Below, one piece after another: positions 1-8,288 of a stretch of 64,000 nucleotides of DNA; within the stretch, counting starts at the first letter, position 1, and each line of letters begins with the position of its first letter. The notes beneath the pieces are model-generated. The model made no database searches and was not told the origin of the DNA. It saw only the letters and a program-made list of their open reading frames with translations. The translations under genes and the position numbers were made by a program. Source of the DNA: 2-02-FULL-55-14 sp964473365 (GTDB lineage: Bacteria; Bacteroidota; Ignavibacteria; UBA10030); NCBI GenBank assembly GCA_964473365.1, contig CAYYOV010000007.1:29961-93960 (forward strand), read 5' to 3'.

Positions 1-679
1 CCGCCGACGGGGTCAAGAAGATAGCGTTCCGCAACTGTCGTACCCTATCGAGCGTCAACGACCAGACATAGCCTGAGATCGCCCCCAGCACGATCGCAAA
101 GACGAACGATGCGATGAGTTGGCCAATCAGGAGACCGACCGACATCCGGCCCATCTCCAGCGTTTGCAGCAATGCGAGCGCGATGACGATCGAGATCGCC
201 TCTCCGATCGGGGACTCGAGCAACAATGTGGTCCGCCCAGAATCGGAGATCTTCATCTGCCGGGCCAACGGGATGACGACCGAGGGAGCCGGTCCGGCGA
301 GGATCGCCCCCACATAGAGAGACTCAAGCGTCGAAAGCGGCAACGTCAGCACTAGGGCGCCCGAGAGAAGAGCCCATGCGATCACGTACGTAAACACGGT
401 GACGAGGATCGTGTTCTTCCATGCCTTCCGAAGTTCGGCGATGCTGATCTCGAGTCCGCCCTCGAACAGGATGATGACGAGAGCGATCGTCGTGAAGACG
501 CTGCCGACCTTCCCAAAGTCCTGAGGGCGGACGATACCGAAGGCGGGTCCGAGCATGACCCCGATCAGGATCAGCCAAAGAACATCCGGCACGCGGGTAC
601 GCTCAAACACCGCTACAAATGCGTGGGCCAGAAAGACCAGTCCGCCGATGAACAAGATCACAGTTGCCAGATCATGCAT
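1..679 (-). CDS. Na+/H+ antiporter (CPA family), C-terminus cut by window edge
   Basis: This is an inner-membrane cation/proton exchanger. I translated the minus strand from an ATG at 679; the frame stays open to base 1, giving about 226 residues of the N-terminal half. The product is almost wholly hydrophobic, with repeated membrane segments, starting MHDLATVILFIGGLVF. It carries the family pattern GPAFGI near the start, FEGGLEIS around residue 75, AGPAPSVVIPL and LLLESPIGEAISIV further on. In relatives an Asp usually occupies the ion-binding place where this protein has Glu (the E of PIGEAIS); that comparison is from memory. It is divergent from the oxidoreductase at 862. The exact subfamily (NhaP-like or KefB-like) cannot be settled without the missing half. 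Confidence 0.85.
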   Translation of the reverse strand, partial: MHDLATVILFIGGLVFLAHAFVAVFERTRVPDVLWLILIGVMLGPAFGIVRPQDFGKVGSVFTTIALVIILFEGGLEISIAELRKAWKNTILVTVFTYVIAWALLSGALVLTLPLSTLESLYVGAILAGPAPSVVIPLARQMKISDSGRTTLLLESPIGEAISIVIALALLQTLEMGRMSVGLLIGQLIASFVFAIVLGAISGYVWSLTLDRVRQLRNAIFLTPSA

Positions 680-737
680 GCGCGATGTGCTCGTCGATTG
701 ACCGGGGTTGTCGGAGGCCGGCACTCGGCCGATTCAT

Positions 738-761
738 CTCCCTGTGATAATAGGGAGTTTT
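738..761 (+). terminator. Weak hairpin plus T4 upstream of the oxidoreductase
   Basis: CTCCCT (738-743) pairs with AGGGAG (752-757) around an 8-base loop and is followed by TTTT. No plus-strand gene precedes it, so it is a leader hairpin or chance. The short stem keeps confidence low. Confidence 0.25.
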
Positions 762-861
762 CCCTCTAATGAGAATCCCGCACGCAATGGCTCGTCCGCT
801 CTCTGGTAATTGCCTGCGGCAAATCGTACACTTCAGACAGACGATTTACCAGGAGCGCCGT

Positions 862-1851
862 ATGACGCATGACCCGTTGCGATTCGGCATCGTCGGATTC
901 GGCCTCTTCGCCGAACGCACCATCCTTCCGGCGATCCGTGGATCGGGCAACGCAGTGGTCACCGCCCTGCAAAAGCGATCCTCCGACGCCGCTGCTGCCA
1001 AAGCCCGCGAACACGATATTCCACTCGCCTTCGACGACCCCGCCGGTCTCGTCGCTCATCCCGAGGTCGATGCCGTCTTTATTGTGTCGGCAAATGCCGC
1101 ACATGCCGGCGAGGCGATCGCCGCCGCCAGGGCAGGGAAGCACGTGCTCGTCGAAAAGCCGATGGCCGCGACGGTGAAGCAGGCGGAGCAGATGGTCGCC
1201 GCCTGCCGCGAAGCGGGCGTTCAGCTGATGGTCGGGCACATGGTCCGCTTCTCGCCCGTCATCAACCGGATGAAACAGCTCATGCAGGAGGGGGCCATCG
1301 GTCGCGTGTCACACGTCGAGACCCAGTTCTTCTACGATCATCGTCTCTCGCGCCGCGAATGGCTCTTTGACCCGAAGGTCGCCGGTGGCGGTCCCGTGCA
1401 TGATATCGGGGTGCATTGTCTCGACACGATCCGATATCTGCTCGACAGCGATCCCGTTGTCGTGCGATCGGTGCTCGATGCGCCGCCGACTGCCGACCGC
1501 ACCGAATCGACCGCCGCGATCGTTCTCCAATTCCCCACCGGGGTGCTCGGCTCGATCTACTGTTCGTTCGCCGGCGGGTATCGCCGCTCCTTTATCGAGG
1601 TGCGCGGCACCGACGGAACGCTCTCAGCGTTCGATTTCACGCGAAGTGCAATGCCGGTGATCCTCCATCGTGTGCATTCCCATGATGGCGAACCGCTTCA
1701 GCCGCACATTGAGCAGTTCATCGTTCCCAACCTGTACTCGCACGAGGTGCAACTGTTCGTCGACGCCGTCCGCGGCACTGCCCCCAATCCTATCCCCGGC
1801 GAGCAGGGGCTCATTAATCAGCGCATTCTACAGAAGATTCTGGAGTCGTGA
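862..1851 (+). CDS. Gfo/Idh/MocA family NAD(P)-dependent oxidoreductase
   Basis: Cytoplasmic dehydrogenase of 329 residues acting on a sugar, inositol or similar polyol; the substrate cannot be told from sequence. The Rossmann start FGIVGFGLFAERT is at residues 8-20, the family motif VEKPMA at 97-102, and the catalytic-domain segment GGGPVHDIGVHCLD at 175-188 supplies the Asp/His pair typical of the family. I chose the ATG at 862 because AGGAG lies six bases upstream (851-855) and the Rossmann fold begins right after it. An in-frame ATG at 769 would add 31 residues unlike the family. It stands alone, divergent from the antiporter. Confidence 0.9.
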   Translation: MTHDPLRFGIVGFGLFAERTILPAIRGSGNAVVTALQKRSSDAAAAKAREHDIPLAFDDPAGLVAHPEVDAVFIVSANAAHAGEAIAAARAGKHVLVEKPMAATVKQAEQMVAACREAGVQLMVGHMVRFSPVINRMKQLMQEGAIGRVSHVETQFFYDHRLSRREWLFDPKVAGGGPVHDIGVHCLDTIRYLLDSDPVVVRSVLDAPPTADRTESTAAIVLQFPTGVLGSIYCSFAGGYRRSFIEVRGTDGTLSAFDFTRSAMPVILHRVHSHDGEPLQPHIEQFIVPNLYSHEVQLFVDAVRGTAPNPIPGEQGLINQRILQKILES

Positions 1852-1984
1852 GCGAGATCGGGCGACTGTGCGCTCGATCCAACGGGGGTTGGGGGGGTGA
1901 GGCGATACGATGGCCTCGGCGAACCGTGGGTCTTTCTGCGTTGCCTCATCCTGCTGCGTGGTGCTCTTCGTGAATCCCGTCCGG

Positions 1985-2749
1985 TCATCGCGTCGAACGC
2001 CGCGCCCTCTGCACGATCGCAACCATTTCCCGCACTGCGGTCTCTAATCCCACCGTCAATGCTCGCACGATGATCGCGTATCCAATGCTCATCTCACCGA
2101 TCGCCGGGAGAGCCGCGAGCCGTTGCACATTCCGGTAGTTCAAACCGTGACCGGCGTTGACCCCGAGGCCGATGGTCCGCGCATACACGGCGGCGGAGCG
2201 GAGACGGCGAAATTCCGCGGTCCGTCGTGCTGCCGTCCTCGCATCAGAATAATCGCCCGTGTGCAATTCGACCCAGTCGGCCTCCGTCGAACGCGCCGCA
2301 TCCAATTGTCGGTGGTCCGGATCTGTGAACAGGCTCACGGGAATCCCCGCATCGTGAAATCGGGCGACAACCTGTTTCATCTTCCGCAGCTGACGTGCAA
2401 CATCGAGTCCACCTTCGGTCGTCAGCTCATGCCGACGTTCGGGAACCAGGGTCACAAGGTCGGGCTTCGTGCGAAGGGCTATCCGCATGATCTCCGGGGT
2501 GGCCGCCATCTCGAGGTCGAGCTTCATACTGATCTCCCTGCGCAGACGTCGAACGTCCTCATCCCGTATGTGGCGGCGATCCTCCCGCAAATGGCAGACG
2601 ATCCCGTCTGCCCCGGCTCGAAGGCACGTTCGGGCCGCCTCGACGATGTCCGGCAGGCGCCCATTCCGGGCGTTCCGAAGAGTCGCGATGTGATCGATGT
2701 TGATGAGCAGGCTTATCGGCCTGGAAGGCATTGAGACCATGGGGGACAT
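1985..2749 (-). CDS. pdxJ: Pyridoxine 5'-phosphate synthase
   Basis: PdxJ condenses 3-amino-2-oxopropyl phosphate with deoxyxylulose 5-phosphate to give pyridoxine 5'-phosphate in the DXP-dependent vitamin B6 pathway. The 254 residues match the family length. Visible motifs are INIDHIATLRNAR at 17-28, GADGIVCHLREDRRHI at 46-61 with the active-site His and Arg, and NAGHGLNYRN near residue 200. Three ATGs (2749, 2740, 2731) compete for the start. A TAGTTTG promoter-like box ends only two bases before the first, so 2731 may be the real one. dxr, elsewhere in this window, draws on the same DXP pool. Confidence 0.95.
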   Translation of the reverse strand: MSPMVSMPSRPISLLINIDHIATLRNARNGRLPDIVEAARTCLRAGADGIVCHLREDRRHIRDEDVRRLRREISMKLDLEMAATPEIMRIALRTKPDLVTLVPERRHELTTEGGLDVARQLRKMKQVVARFHDAGIPVSLFTDPDHRQLDAARSTEADWVELHTGDYSDARTAARRTAEFRRLRSAAVYARTIGLGVNAGHGLNYRNVQRLAALPAIGEMSIGYAIIVRALTVGLETAVREMVAIVQRARRSTR

Positions 2750-2864
2750 TCCAAACTATGACAATCGGAAGAATATACGCAATTTCCCTTGTCGACGGGT
2801 CGCAACAACGGTCCATGTGGCTCCGTATCCCCGAATGGAACCGACCTCATTCCCGAGATCACCC

Positions 2865-4517
2865 ATGAATGCTCTCCGATCTGCTGTCTTGCTCTCATTC
2901 GTCGTGCTTTCCGTCGCCCCAGCCCAATCGTCGCGACGCGCAATCGATGAAGAGGATGACTTCACCGCGCGACTCGAGCGCGAGATCGACCGTCTCGTCA
3001 ACCGATTTTCGCGTGCCAGCGAGCCTGCGATCGATGATACCCTCGATCGCAAGCGGTCACGTTCCGTGCGGACCGCCGACATCAACTCCGAGGACTATGC
3101 GCGTTCGCACACCGGCAACACGACGATCGAGTCCGATGAGCGGGTGGATGGTGACGTCGTCGTCAAGGGAGGCAATTTGACGATCTATGGCACGGTCGAG
3201 GGTGACGTGCTGGTCGTCGGCGGGAATCTGTACGTTCGGGACAATGGCCATGTGACCGGCAACGCCCGCGTCATCAATGGAACCATCGAGAAATCCGGCG
3301 ACGGCCGGATCGACGGCTACGAGGACCGCAGCAATGGCACCGCGTCCTACCGGACCGACCGAACACGCTTTCGCCGGCTTGGGACCAGTTTCGATGCTCC
3401 CTGGCTGAACGAATTCGGCAACTTCGACAATGCCGTCGTTCGCTACAACCGCGTCGAAGGCATCTTTCTCGGGATCCGGTCGGAGAAGAAGTACTATTGG
3501 GACGGCCGGCGTGATTGGACCGCGTTCGGTTCGGTCGGCTGGGGATTTAAATCGCACACCTGGCGTTATAATCTCGGGCTCGCGCGGCAGTTCGCATTTT
3601 CGTCCGACGGAAGCCAGATCTTCGAGCTCGGCGCAGAAGGATACAGCCTGACCGACACCAAGGACCGCTGGATCATCAGCACGAACGAGAACTCCGCCGC
3701 CGCATTCTTCATTCATGAGGATTTTCAGGACTACTTCAGCCGGCGCGGTTTCACAGGCCACGTAGCCTGGCTCACGCAGGGAAACACGCTGCGCACAGAG
3801 GTCCGGGTCGGGTACTCAGCCGACATGTACGATTCCCTCCAGTTGAAAGCAGACTGGGCGCTCTTCGGCGGCGACAAACGGTTCCGCCTCAACCCGCCCG
3901 TGGACGAGGGGAACATGCGGAGCGTCACGACCTCGATCGGATTGACGACCGTGGAGAAGACATCGCACGGACCGGAAGGGTGGACCGTAACGGCGACGGG
4001 CGAATTCGGCCGCAAGATGGCGGGAAGCGACTTTGCGTTCAATCAATACATCTTCGACCTACGACGGTATCAGCCGTTGGGTCGATATGACAACATCAAC
4101 GTCCGCTTCCGGGCAGGATCATCAGAGGGCGTTCTGCCGGTGCAACGTGATTACGAGCTCGGCGGACTCGGCACCTTGCACGCTTATCGCTTCAAGTCGG
4201 AGCGAGGTAACCGGATGTTGCTGGTGAATGCCGAGTACATTGTGGATGGGAATTTCCTCGACGACCTGGATTTCTGGCCGTCGGACCTCTTTGGGGGCAT
4301 CAATTTCTTGCTGCTCTCCGATGCTGGCCTCGTGCGCACGGCGTTACCGACCGCTGATTTTCAGGACGGCTTCGGGAAGGTCACGTGGGGCGAATTGAGA
4401 CACAATCTGGGCTTTGGCCTGGCCAACAAGAGCGGTAGTTTCCGCGTTGCTTACACCTGGCGCACCACAGAGAAGGGACCGGGCACGTGGACGTTCCGGT
4501 TCGTCCGACCGTTCTAA
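2865..4517 (+). CDS. Exported protein: bactofilin-like beta-helix repeats plus Omp85-like barrel
   Basis: Predicted outer-membrane protein of 550 residues. A signal peptide covers residues 1-21 (MNALRSAVLLSF... ending APAQS), which is why I start at 2865. An acidic and basic linker follows. Residues 84-153 form repeats of the polymer-forming (bactofilin-like) type: GDVVVKGGNLTIYGTVEGD, then DVLVVGGNLYVRDNG. From about residue 220 to the end the alternating aromatic pattern, the segment YELGGLGTLHAYRF and the terminal FRFVRPF resemble the C-terminal barrel of BamA/patatin-type surface antigens. Function is unknown. The combination of a repeat domain normally seen in cytoplasmic scaffolds with an outer-membrane barrel is unusual. 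Confidence 0.7.
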   Translation: MNALRSAVLLSFVVLSVAPAQSSRRAIDEEDDFTARLEREIDRLVNRFSRASEPAIDDTLDRKRSRSVRTADINSEDYARSHTGNTTIESDERVDGDVVVKGGNLTIYGTVEGDVLVVGGNLYVRDNGHVTGNARVINGTIEKSGDGRIDGYEDRSNGTASYRTDRTRFRRLGTSFDAPWLNEFGNFDNAVVRYNRVEGIFLGIRSEKKYYWDGRRDWTAFGSVGWGFKSHTWRYNLGLARQFAFSSDGSQIFELGAEGYSLTDTKDRWIISTNENSAAAFFIHEDFQDYFSRRGFTGHVAWLTQGNTLRTEVRVGYSADMYDSLQLKADWALFGGDKRFRLNPPVDEGNMRSVTTSIGLTTVEKTSHGPEGWTVTATGEFGRKMAGSDFAFNQYIFDLRRYQPLGRYDNINVRFRAGSSEGVLPVQRDYELGGLGTLHAYRFKSERGNRMLLVNAEYIVDGNFLDDLDFWPSDLFGGINFLLLSDAGLVRTALPTADFQDGFGKVTWGELRHNLGFGLANKSGSFRVAYTWRTTEKGPGTWTFRFVRPF

Positions 4518-4547
4518 GGTCAACATCGATCCTCTTCGCTTCGCATC

Positions 4548-4571
4548 GCAGGCGGCCCCAGGGCCGCCTGC
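4548..4571 (+). terminator. Intrinsic terminator after the beta-helix/barrel gene
   Basis: GCAGGCGGCCC (4548-4558) pairs perfectly with GGGCCGCCTGC (4561-4571). A short T-rich run follows. It begins 30 bases after the stop codon at 4517. Confidence 0.7.
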
Positions 4572-4631
4572 CGTCTTTCTGGCCGCTCACGACTTTTTCC
4601 TATATTGCGCGACACGCACAGGGGTCGCATT

Positions 4632-4767
4632 ATGCATCGACGAACCGTACAGATGGCGTTGCTTGTTCTCTTCGCTGAACGAACGGGCCCAGGTGACGGA
4701 GATGAAGTTGAACGTGCCCAACAATGACTTCTGGTTCGATGAACTCGAATTCAGGAAGAGCAGGTAG
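4632..4767 (+). pseudogene. Remnant of a small exported protein, relative of the gene at 14960
   Basis: From the ATG at 4632 the frame reads MHRRTVQMALLVLFA, a signal-peptide-like start, then runs out of sense. One frame over, codons from about 4681 to the stop at 4765 read ERAQVTEMKLNVPNNDFWFD. The protein at 14960 has AQTGRLELNVPNFDVFTPTD just after its own signal peptide, so the AQ-T-x-L-x-LNVPN-x-D pattern is shared. A single frameshift near 4672-4681 would join the halves. The product would still stop after about 45 residues, so this looks like a truncated, shifted copy. A TATATTG promoter-like box lies at 4601-4607. The match is short and the call is tentative. Confidence 0.35.
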
Positions 4768-4836
4768 GATGAAGCGGTCAGCGCAGCGTTCGCTCGTCAA
4801 CAGCGTCCATCACCCGGCGACACCTGTGGAGGAGAG

Positions 4837-5355
4837 ATGACAACACCATCAACCGAACTCGCCACCCTTGGTGGCGGATGCTTCTGGTGCGTGGAGGCGA
4901 TCTATGAACAGATCCCCGGTGTGCAGAAGGTGGTTTCCGGCTATGCTGGTGGGCACGTTAACAATCCGACGTATGAGCAGGTCTGCTCCGGCACGACCGG
5001 CCATGCGGAAGTAGCGCAGATCACGTTCGATCCGACGAAGATCTCGTACGAAGACCTGCTTAGCTGGTTCTGGAAGGCCCACGACCCCACGACGCTCAAC
5101 CGTCAGGGGGCCGACGTTGGTACGCAGTACCGTTCGGTCATCTTCACCCATTCCCACAACCAGCGCCGAACGGCCGAACGCTCGAAAGCTGAAGCACAGA
5201 AGGATTGGACCGATCCGATCGTGACCGAGATCGTCCCACTCGACCGGTTCTATCCTGCCGAAGACTATCATCAGCAATATTACCGCAACCATGCCGCGGC
5301 GCCGTATTGCCAGTTCGTCATTCGTCCGAAGCTCAAGAAGCTGAACATGGAATGA
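4837..5355 (+). CDS. msrA: Peptide methionine sulfoxide reductase A
   Basis: MsrA reduces the S-epimer of methionine sulfoxide in oxidised proteins, usually with thioredoxin. The 172 residues are standard length. GGGCFWCVE at 12-20 carries the catalytic Cys15 with Cys18. GTQYRS at 95-100 is a family motif, and Cys158 in APYCQF is a candidate resolving cysteine. The start follows a clear GGAGGAGAG ribosome-binding site. No secretion signal is present, so the enzyme is cytoplasmic. Its stop overlaps the ATG of the M14 peptidase (ATGA), implying co-translation. Confidence 0.96.
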   Translation: MTTPSTELATLGGGCFWCVEAIYEQIPGVQKVVSGYAGGHVNNPTYEQVCSGTTGHAEVAQITFDPTKISYEDLLSWFWKAHDPTTLNRQGADVGTQYRSVIFTHSHNQRRTAERSKAEAQKDWTDPIVTEIVPLDRFYPAEDYHQQYYRNHAAAPYCQFVIRPKLKKLNME

Positions 5356-6590
5356 CCATGCCGACCCGTCGCTGCCTCATCATCGTCCTGTCACTCGCTC
5401 CGTACACCATGTCCGCTCAGAACAGCGCTCCGTCAGCCCAAGAACTTGCTGCGCTCCACGATCAGGTGCGGGTCAACGCGATCACCTCACGCAAATTCAC
5501 ACAAGCCGAACTCACCCGCTGGCTGGCACCTGCCGTCACGAACGGCGTCGTGACGGCTGAACCCGTCGGAGCCTCGGGCGAAGGACGGCCGCTCACGCTC
5601 TACACATACGGCACGGGCTCCACGCGCGTCCTGCTTTGGTCGCAGATGCACGGAGACGAGCCAACGGCCACCATGGCCCTTGTCGACCTCGTTGCGCTCT
5701 TTCAGCAGCGACCGGCCGATCCTCTCGTGAAACTCATTCGCGAGCGGCTGACGCTGTTGATGCTCCCAATGATCAATCCTGACGGGGCAGAGCGGTTCAC
5801 GCGACGCACGGCGCAACGCATCGATATGAACCGTGACGCGCTCGCCCTCGAGACGCCCGAAGCCCGGACGCTGAAGGCGGTGCGTGACCGGTTCGATCCC
5901 CAATTCGGGTTCAACCTTCACGACCAGGACCCGCGTTACACTGTCGGTACGACACGGGCGATCACCGCCATCGCGCTGCTCGCTCCGCCGGTCGACGAAA
6001 GCCGGCAGGACAACGAGGTGCGCGCACGGGCGAAACATGTGGCGGCGGGCATCGCGGCAACGCTCGGCCAACTGATCCCGGGAACGATCGCGAAGTGGGA
6101 CGATACGTTCGAACCGCGGGCGTTCGGCGACAACATCCAACGGTGGGGGACGAGCACCGTGCTGATCGAATCGGGCGGATGGCCGGGCGACAAACAAAAG
6201 ATGCATCTGCGTGCCATGAACTTTGTGGCCTTGCTCGATGCCTTCCGCCGGATGGCCGATGGCTCGTGGGCATCAACGCCGACCGATGCCTATGAGGCCC
6301 TGGCGTTCAACATGAAGCTCGGATGCGACGTGTTGATCCAGAATGCACGGATCCGTCCTTCACCGAAGGCGCCGGCAGCGCGCGTGGATGTGGCGGTGAA
6401 CATCGACGAGGTATCGGACAATGGCGAGTCGCCCACCATCCGTGCAACTGTCATCGACATCGGCGATCTTCGCACATTCACGGGCTATGAGACCGTCGAT
6501 GCGGGGGGCGCAGAGATCGACTCCCTGGTTGTAAAGGTCGACAAGGTCCTGACGCTCGAACAGCTCAAATCGCTCATACCGCGCAAATAG
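5352..6590 (+). CDS. Secreted M14-family zinc carboxypeptidase
   Basis: Exported metallopeptidase of 412 residues. A signal peptide covers about residues 1-22 (CLIIVLSLAPYTMSAQ). The M14 zinc ligands are visible as His100 and Glu103 in QMHGDEPT, with the third His at 190 in FNLHDQD. DMNRD at 158-162 corresponds to the family's substrate-binding NR pair. The ATG at 5352 overlaps the msrA stop in an ATGA arrangement; a second ATG at 5358 is also possible. The C-terminal 130 residues have no recognisable domain. The substrate, whether a peptide or a cell-wall fragment, is unknown. Confidence 0.85.
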   Translation: MTMPTRRCLIIVLSLAPYTMSAQNSAPSAQELAALHDQVRVNAITSRKFTQAELTRWLAPAVTNGVVTAEPVGASGEGRPLTLYTYGTGSTRVLLWSQMHGDEPTATMALVDLVALFQQRPADPLVKLIRERLTLLMLPMINPDGAERFTRRTAQRIDMNRDALALETPEARTLKAVRDRFDPQFGFNLHDQDPRYTVGTTRAITAIALLAPPVDESRQDNEVRARAKHVAAGIAATLGQLIPGTIAKWDDTFEPRAFGDNIQRWGTSTVLIESGGWPGDKQKMHLRAMNFVALLDAFRRMADGSWASTPTDAYEALAFNMKLGCDVLIQNARIRPSPKAPAARVDVAVNIDEVSDNGESPTIRATVIDIGDLRTFTGYETVDAGGAEIDSLVVKVDKVLTLEQLKSLIPRK

Positions 6591-6622
6591 CGACGATCGG
6601 CCGTGGCAATATCCCCGGCCGA

Positions 6623-6652
6623 TTGCACTCAGCCCCTCTTTTCGGTAGTTTT
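6623..6652 (+). promoter_or_regulatory. Bacteroidota-type promoter of the ECF sigma gene
   Basis: TTG at 6623-6625, exactly 20 bases, then TAGTTTT at 6646-6652. It matches the TTG/N20/TAnnTT layout repeated before dxr, lon, mnmE, rpmH and dnaN in this window. The sigma gene starts 143 bases downstream, a long leader with no evident ORF. Confidence 0.5.
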
Positions 6653-6795
6653 CCGCACTTTCTCTGGGGCCGCGCCTCTGCTTTATCCGCAAAGCCGGTG
6701 CCCGGAACCTCTTGCTCCACGCTCCCGTTGACCGTCTGTGGATCGCCGCTGAAAGGGCGGGTTGGTCGACGGGGGCTGTCACTCACGACCGACGA

Positions 6796-7407
6796 ATGAT
6801 ACCCCTGTTTTTGACAGCGATCCTCTCCGGCCGCACCGATCGTCACGCGGAGTTCGAAGCCGAGGCTATGCCGCATATGGATATCCTCTACAACTTCGCC
6901 CTCCGTACGACCGGTGATGCTGACGACGCGAAGGATCTCCTTCAGGAGACGTTCCTGAAGGCCTACCGGTTCTGGGATAAGTACGAGAAGGGTACGAACA
7001 TTCGTGCCTGGCTCTTCCGCATCATGAAGAACTCGTACATCAATCGCTACCGGAAAGAATCCCGCGAGCCGGACAAGGTGGACTACGAGGACGTCGAGAA
7101 TTTCTACGACTCGATCCGCGACGACTCAAAGGAGACGAGCGATCTGCAGCAGCGGATGTTCGGCAATCTTCTGGGTGACGAGGTCACAACCGCGCTCCAG
7201 GAGATGCCTGATGATTTTCGCACCGTGGTGATTCTCTGCGACATCGAAGGATTGACGTACGAAGAGATCGCCGAGTTTCTCAATTGTCCCATCGGTACGG
7301 TGCGGTCCAGGCTGCATCGAGGTCGTAAGATGCTCCAGGCGCGCCTTCATCGATACGCTCGGGCGCACGGATATGTGTCCGGGAAATCGGACGAGGCTGA
7401 GGGCTGA
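6796..7407 (+). CDS. ECF-type RNA polymerase sigma-70 factor
   Basis: A 203-residue alternative sigma factor. Region 2 spans about residues 25-90 (LYNFALRTTGDADDAKDLLQ, then AWLFRIMKNSYINRYR), including the -10-binding and core-binding helices. Region 4 spans 135-190 with the helix-turn-helix LTYEEIAEFLNCPIGTVRSR. No region 1 or 3 is present, as expected for the ECF class. I start at the ATG at 6796; an upstream in-frame ATG at 6712 would add 28 residues unlike the family. The next gene encodes a zinc-finger anti-sigma factor, so the pair very probably forms an envelope-stress switch. The regulon is unknown. Confidence 0.92.
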   Translation: MIPLFLTAILSGRTDRHAEFEAEAMPHMDILYNFALRTTGDADDAKDLLQETFLKAYRFWDKYEKGTNIRAWLFRIMKNSYINRYRKESREPDKVDYEDVENFYDSIRDDSKETSDLQQRMFGNLLGDEVTTALQEMPDDFRTVVILCDIEGLTYEEIAEFLNCPIGTVRSRLHRGRKMLQARLHRYARAHGYVSGKSDEAEG

Positions 7408-7450
7408 TGCATTTCACTATCGTTGATGAACACTTTTTCAGGATCGTTCT

Positions 7451-8284
7451 GTGAACTGTACTGATGCACACGAACTGGCCGGTCCCGCGCTCGACGGCCA
7501 CCTGTCTGAACAGGATCGCGCGGCGTTTCAGGAGCATCTTCGCTCGTGCCGCGTCTGCCGGCGAGATTTTGAGCTCGAGTCGTCTATCCGTTCGTTCCTC
7601 CGCACGGCGGTCGAACCGGTAGAGACGCCCGGCGCAGTCCGTCGTTCGGTCGTCGACGCCGTCCGTGCCGAAGCACGTTCTCAACAGAAGGCCGAGGGTC
7701 GGGATTGGTGGTCGATGATCTTTGGCCGCGTGCCCGCACCGATCGTCGGACTCGGGCTTGCGGTCGTCCTTATTGCATTCGCACTGTTCCCCGTTGGTCC
7801 GAACGACGACCTGATCCGCCATGCGGCCGCGAACGACGTCATCAACCAGGCCGCAGAGAATTTTCAGCTCATCCGCGACGGTAAGGTGAAACCCGCGATC
7901 ACCTCGTGCTCGCCCGAACAGGTCGGCGCGTATCTCGAATCACAACGGATGCCGTTCCACGTCGATCTTCGGCCGATGGAACGGTGTGACGGGTACAGCG
8001 CTGTTGTGAACGACTATCACGGCGTGCGGCTCGCACATGTGGTGTACAAAATTGGGGACGAATTGCTGTATGTTTTGCAGGTCCAGAAGGATGAGGCGCT
8101 CGGGCGTGAGGCACATTTGACGATGCCGCCAGCGGCACGCGAAGCGATCGAGCGCACCGGATGGTACACCGATCCGCAGCATCCCGACTGCAATGTGGTG
8201 ATGTGGGAGGATGGCGGCACGCTGTGCGCGGCCGCCTCAACGATGCAGAAAGAGAAGATGATGGCCGTCCTGGCCAGTCGCTGA
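7451..8284 (+). CDS. Membrane-bound zinc-finger anti-sigma factor
   Basis: Cognate regulator of the sigma factor 43 bases upstream. The N-terminal cytoplasmic domain holds the zf-HC2/ZAS motif, with His29, Cys33 and Cys36 in EHLRSCRVCRRDF. A single membrane segment lies at about 97-115 (PIVGLGLAVVLIAFALF). The 160 residues outside the membrane contain three scattered cysteines and resemble no sensor domain I recognise. Translation starts at a GTG (7451). Total length is 277 residues, longer than a minimal anti-sigma factor, so the outer domain probably senses something. It ends four bases from the convergent phosphoesterase gene. Confidence 0.85.
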   Translation: MNCTDAHELAGPALDGHLSEQDRAAFQEHLRSCRVCRRDFELESSIRSFLRTAVEPVETPGAVRRSVVDAVRAEARSQQKAEGRDWWSMIFGRVPAPIVGLGLAVVLIAFALFPVGPNDDLIRHAAANDVINQAAENFQLIRDGKVKPAITSCSPEQVGAYLESQRMPFHVDLRPMERCDGYSAVVNDYHGVRLAHVVYKIGDELLYVLQVQKDEALGREAHLTMPPAAREAIERTGWYTDPQHPDCNVVMWEDGGTLCAAASTMQKEKMMAVLASR

Positions 8285-8288
8285 TCGC

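Noticed and set aside
769..861. N-terminal extension of the oxidoreductase from the ATG at 769
   Set aside because: The ATG at 862 has AGGAG at the right distance and starts at the Rossmann fold.
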